Of a stretch of 8,340 nucleotides of DNA, positions 5,744-8,340 are shown piece after piece; positions within the stretch are counted from its first letter, which is position 1, and each line of letters opens with the position of its first letter. The notes under the pieces are model-generated. The model saw only the letters and a program-made list of their open reading frames with translations. It was not told the DNA's origin and did no database searches. Made by a program: the position numbers and the translations under genes. The stretch covers positions 1 to 8,340 of the forward strand of contig PMBV01000116.1 of assembly GCA_003153055.1 (NCBI GenBank). Reading direction: 5' to 3'. The stretch is from Myxococcales bacterium (GTDB lineage Bacteria > Myxococcota > Myxococcia > Myxococcales > Myxococcaceae).

Positions 5744-5848
5744 GTGAATGGAGCGAATGGTTTCTTCTCCGCGGAGAAGCTCGCTCATGGTCTGACCGCC
5801 TGGTGGTCGGTGCATCCGTCTGCCGGGCATGCGATGTTCGGAGAGTGA
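5744..5848 (+). CDS. 34-codon leader ORF overlapping the Uma2 start
   Basis: A strong AAGGAGG (5734-5740) precedes GTG 5744 by three bases and ATG 5748 by seven. From GTG 5744 the frame encodes 34 residues (VNGANGFFSAEKLAHGLTAW and on) and ends with a TGA at 5846-5848 that overlaps the Uma2 GTG (5845-5847) as GTGA. From ATG 5748 a different frame gives only 15 codons and stops at 5793-5795. Third-position G/C in the 34-codon frame is about two thirds, below the neighbouring genes, so selection on the peptide itself is doubtful. Its value may lie in translational coupling to the nuclease gene. I recognise no motif. Confidence 0.35.
   Translation: MNGANGFFSAEKLAHGLTAWWSVHPSAGHAMFGE
5764..5779. 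promoter_or_regulatory. 16-base perfect palindrome, possible operator
   Basis: CTTCTCCGCGGAGAAG is identical to its own reverse complement over all 16 bases. It lies within the leader ORF, 66 bases before the Uma2 start. It has the size of a dimeric regulator site, and in RNA it could fold back near the leader's ribosome-binding site. Confidence 0.4.
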
Positions 5849-6411
5849 CCGCGCAGCCAAAGCCTTGCCTGACCTATGCCGAGTACCTCGATCTGGAGGC
5901 AACCTCGGCCGAGAAGCACGACTTCGTCAACGGCCAAGCCTACGCGATGGCAGGCGGCACCATCGAGCACGGCGCCATTGCCTCGGCGATGGCTCGCGAC
6001 ATCGGAGCCGCTCTCGCCGGCAAGCCTTGCCGTACCTACAGCTCCGACGTGCGCATCAACGTCGAAGCCACGGGAGCCTCCTTCTACCCTGACCTCAGCG
6101 TCGTCTGCGGAAAGCTGGAGACGGTGGCAAACGATGCTCATGCCATCTCCAACCCCCTCGTCATCGTCGAGGTGCTCTCGGAGCGTACCGAAGCGTACGA
6201 CCGCGGTGCCAAGGCGTTTCACTACCGTCGTCTCCCTGCCCTCAAGGAATACGTGCTCGTCAGCCCGTCGGAGCGGCGCGTCGAGGTACAGCGACTCAAC
6301 GAGCGCGGCGTCTGGGAGCTCCACTTCGCCGGGCCTGGAGAGCGCTTCGAGCTGACCTCACTCGGGCTCTCGCTCTCGGTCGACGCGGTGTACGCGAACC
6401 CGCTGCCCTGA
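5845..6411 (+). CDS. Uma2-family (DUF820) putative endonuclease
   Basis: The protein has 188 residues from GTG 5845, close to the usual Uma2 length. The frame stays open to an earlier GTG at 5803, but family members begin just before the T-Y-x-E-Y-L element, here LTYAEYLDL at residues 9-17, so 5845 fits better. The rest follows the family closely: KHDFVNGQAYAMAGGT (24-39), SSDVRINV (66-73), YPDLSVV (81-87), LVIVEVLS (105-112), TEAYDRGAKAFHYR (115-128) and LKEYVLVS (133-140). The PD-(D/E)xK-type active site would use Asp83, Glu109 and probably Lys123, all present. The family is widespread and often multicopy in cyanobacteria, myxobacteria and Deinococcus relatives. Its biological role is poorly known, and it is not tied here to a transposase or toxin-antitoxin partner. 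The RBS next to GTG 5845 is poor (GGAG one base away), so coupling to the leader ORF is plausible. Confidence 0.93.
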   Translation: MTAQPKPCLTYAEYLDLEATSAEKHDFVNGQAYAMAGGTIEHGAIASAMARDIGAALAGKPCRTYSSDVRINVEATGASFYPDLSVVCGKLETVANDAHAISNPLVIVEVLSERTEAYDRGAKAFHYRRLPALKEYVLVSPSERRVEVQRLNERGVWELHFAGPGERFELTSLGLSLSVDAVYANPLP

Positions 6412-6461
6412 CGAAGCGCCTGCGCAATGCTCAGCGGTCGGCAGCTCGCCGTGAACGGCTT

Positions 6462-6501
6462 GGTCGGTCGACGCGCCCCAGAAGGCACCACTCGACCGAC
6501 C
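6462..6501. terminator. 10-base-pair stem-loop between convergent genes
   Basis: GGTCGGTCGA (6462-6471) pairs perfectly with TCGACCGACC (6492-6501) around a 20-base loop. A further CTTGG/CCAAG pairing (6459-6463 with 6504-6508) is possible if a bulge is allowed. It lies between the Uma2 stop at 6411 and the transketolase stop at 6568 and could act on both strands. There is no T-tract. Confidence 0.5.
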
Positions 6502-6567
6502 GGCCAAGGAACTCGTGATGCTCGCCCGGAGCCCCCGAGCCCTGGAAGGCTCGCGGACCTCGGCGCC

Positions 6568-8340
6568 TCAGATCAGCCGGCGCGCGAGCGCGGCGACGGC
6601 CTCGCTGGTGATGCCGAAGTGCTGGTACAGGGTCTCCGCAGGCGCCGAAGCCCCGAAGCCCTGCATCCCGACGAAGCCACCTCGCTCACCGAGCCAGGCG
6701 TCCCAGCCCTGCCGAATGGCCGCCTCGATGCCGATGCGGGGGGCGGTGCCCAGCACCTTGGCCTGGTAGTCGGCGGGCTGCTCGCGGAACAGCTCCCACG
6801 ATGGCATCGACACCACCGCCGCCGCGATGCTCTCCTTGGCGAGGAGATCCGCCGCGGTCATGGCGAGGGACACCTCGGAGCCAGTCGCCAGCAAGGTCAC
6901 CTGACGGGTCCCTTCAGGCTCACGGAGCAGGTACGCCCCGAATCGAGACCGGTTCTCAGCGGCGTCGGCGCCAACCCGCAGAGCAGGCAGGGCCTGCCGG
7001 GTGAGGCAGAGGATCGACGGGCGGCTCGACTGCGCGAGAGCCAGCTCCCAGGCCTCGGCCGTCTCGATGGCGTCGGCCGGGCGGAAGACGAGGGTGTTGG
7101 GAATGGCCCGCAAGCTCGCCACGTGCTCCACCGGCTGATGCGTCGGGCCGTCTTCCCCCAGGCCGATCGAGTCATGGGTCATCACGTACACGACCCGTTG
7201 GTGCATCAGCGCCGCCAGCCGAATGGAGGGCCGGCAGTAGTCGGTGAAGATGAGGAACGTGCCGCCGTAGGGAATCAGCCCTCCGTGGAGTGCGAGGCCG
7301 TTGAGCGCCGCCGCCATGCCGTGCTCGCGGATGCCGAAGTGCACGTACTGGCCCTGGAAGTTGCCCCGCGAGATGGACTTCTGGCCCTTGGCCAGCGTGA
7401 GGTTCGAGTGGGTCAGGTCGGCTGAGCCGCCGATGAGGTTCGACTGCCGCGGCACGATGACGTCGAGCACGGCCTTCGACGACTGCCGGGTGGCGAGCTT
7501 GGGCTTGGCCTCGGCCCAGGTCCGCTTGAGGGTGGTGAGCGCCTCGGTCGTCTCGCTGGTGAGCTGCCCCGAGAGGGACGCCTCGAACTGGCTTCGGAGC
7601 GAAGCCTCGACCCCCGCGAGACGGCTCCGCCAGGCCGAGTGGGCGGGCTGGCCCCGCTGGCCGCTCGTGCGCCACGAGGTGAGCACTTCGGCCGGCACCT
7701 CGAAGGGTGGGAATGGCCAGTTGAGCGCCTTCCTGGCGCCCTCGATCTCCGCGGCGCCCAGGGGTGCGCCGTGAACGCCCTCGGTGCCCTGCTTGGTCGG
7801 GGCGCCAAAGCCGATGACGGTCTTGCAGGCGATGAGCGAGGGCTTGTCGGTCGAGACGGCGTGGGCGATGGCGGCGGCGACGGCGGCCGGATCGTGGCCG
7901 TCGACCCGGGCGACGTCCCACCCGGCGGCTTGGAAGCGGGCCAGCTGATCGGTCGAGGTCGACAGACTGGTCGCGCCGTCGATGGTGATGCTGTTGTCGT
8001 CCCACAGCACGGTGAGGCGGTCGAGCTTGAGGTGGCCGGCGAGCTCGATGGCCTCGTGGCTCAGGCCCTCCATCAGGCAGCCGTCGCCGGAGATGACCCA
8101 GGTGCGGTGATCGACCAGCGCGTCTCCGAAGCGCGCGTTCATGAGGCGCTCGGCCAGCGCCATGCCCACCGCGGTGGCCAGGCCTTGGCCGAGGGGGCCC
8201 GTGGTGGTCTCGACGCCAGGGCAGTGGCCGTACTCTGGGTGCCCGGCGGTCTTGGCGCCGAGCTGGCGGAACCGCTTGAGCTCGTCGATGGTCACCCCCT
8301 CGTAGCCGGTGAGGTAGAGCAGCGAGTAGAGCAGCATCGA
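6568..8340 (-). CDS. tkt: transketolase, N-terminus cut by the window edge
   Basis: The frame is open to the right edge and ends with a TGA at 6568-6570. Numbering from the Met at 8337, 589 residues are seen. By comparison with the start of E. coli TktA, about 67 N-terminal residues are missing, so the full protein would be near the usual 650-660. Transketolase is a cytosolic thiamine-diphosphate and divalent-metal enzyme that moves two-carbon units between sugar phosphates in the non-oxidative pentose phosphate pathway. Visible family features are [11 protein letters not shown] (42-52), the ThDP/metal site GDG (84-86) with Asn115, [19 protein letters not shown] (176-194) with His189, and ADLTHSN (306-312). 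The pyrimidine-domain FGIREHG carries catalytic Glu338. The transketolase signature [19 protein letters not shown] (387-405) carries His388 and His400. The C-terminal domain ends [18 protein letters not shown] (560-577). Nothing suggests inactivation. The operon context lies outside the window. Confidence 0.97.
   Translation of the reverse strand, partial: SMLLYSLLYLTGYEGVTIDELKRFRQLGAKTAGHPEYGHCPGVETTTGPLGQGLATAVGMALAERLMNARFGDALVDHRTWVISGDGCLMEGLSHEAIELAGHLKLDRLTVLWDDNSITIDGATSLSTSTDQLARFQAAGWDVARVDGHDPAAVAAAIAHAVSTDKPSLIACKTVIGFGAPTKQGTEGVHGAPLGAAEIEGARKALNWPFPPFEVPAEVLTSWRTSGQRGQPAHSAWRSRLAGVEASLRSQFEASLSGQLTSETTEALTTLKRTWAEAKPKLATRQSSKAVLDVIVPRQSNLIGGSADLTHSNLTLAKGQKSISRGNFQGQYVHFGIREHGMAAALNGLALHGGLIPYGGTFLIFTDYCRPSIRLAALMHQRVVYVMTHDSIGLGEDGPTHQPVEHVASLRAIPNTLVFRPADAIETAEAWELALAQSSRPSILCLTRQALPALRVGADAAENRSRFGAYLLREPEGTRQVTLLATGSEVSLAMTAADLLAKESIAAAVVSMPSWELFREQPADYQAKVLGTAPRIGIEAAIRQGWDAWLGERGGFVGMQGFGASAPAETLYQHFGITSEAVAALARRLI

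Larger units (their letters stand above)
5507..5844. promoter_or_regulatory. divergent intergenic region rich in inverted repeats
   Basis: This stretch separates the start of the minus-strand haem-protein gene from the Uma2 gene on +. It contains a TGGCCGG/CCGGCCA hairpin with a 3-base loop (5604-5620). A nested pair follows, CTTGGCGT (5628-5635) with ACGCCAAG (5656-5663) enclosing CGTCA (5637-5641) and TGACG (5646-5650). A 16-base perfect palindrome lies at 5764-5779. It also contains most of a 34-codon leader ORF. Promoters for both genes must lie here or nearby, but I see no convincing sigma-70 boxes. Confidence 0.5.

Noticed and set aside
5803..5844. Upstream GTG extension of the Uma2 protein
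   Set aside because: The extra 14 residues match nothing in the family, and no ribosome-binding site precedes 5803. The start at 5845 fits family length and the overlap with the leader.
5639..5902. 87-codon minus-strand ORF across the leader region
   Set aside because: The translation is Arg/Ser/Pro-rich and motif-free. It overlaps the start of the Uma2 gene on the other strand and has no support as coding.
6427..7425. 332-codon + strand ORF opposite transketolase
   Set aside because: It is antisense to highly conserved transketolase motifs, with atypical composition. It is a shadow frame.

Overview
The window is GC-rich bacterial DNA with strong G/C preference at third codon positions. One gene ends in a MYXO-CTERM-type sorting tail (Gly-Cys-Ser, a hydrophobic stretch, then a run of Arg), which points to a myxobacterium (Myxococcota). 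The window supports nothing finer than that; a Cystobacterineae-like genome is only a guess.

Layout, left to right. (1) The 3' end of an alpha/beta-fold hydrolase on + runs off the left edge and ends at 519. (2) On the minus strand, 685-942, is a reading frame with a peptidoglycan-binding-like C-terminus but no usable start codon, probably a remnant. (3) Two overlapping + genes follow (926-1303 and 1303-2196): a small helical protein and a two-domain protein whose C-terminal half looks like a degenerate papain-like or C39-like fold. I recognise neither by name. (4) Convergent to them on the minus strand is a large gene (2390-5506, 1038 residues). It encodes an exported protein with a signal peptide, two c-type haem motifs, a Reeler-like Ig domain, six tandem ASPM-SPD-2-Hydin (choice-of-anchor D type) repeats and a MYXO-CTERM tail. 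(5) A divergent intergenic region of about 340 bases holds many inverted repeats, including a 16-base perfect palindrome, and a short leader ORF with a strong ribosome-binding site. (6) A Uma2-family (DUF820) nuclease gene on + ends at 6411. (7) Convergent to it is transketolase on the minus strand, cut by the right edge and missing roughly its first 67 residues.

Transketolase is the only clear housekeeping gene (pentose phosphate pathway). The others are accessory: a cell-surface haem protein, an uncharacterised two-gene unit and a solitary Uma2 nuclease. Nothing shows that they form one pathway. Both complete convergent gene pairs are separated by a GC-rich stem-loop without a T-tract, so these loci look like independent transcription units.

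The items most worth a second look are the surface dihaem protein with its alternating cysteine-bearing and cysteine-free Ig repeats, the unrecognised two-gene unit, and the structured leader region of the Uma2 gene. I found no CRISPR array, tRNA, rRNA, insertion sequence or clear defence island.
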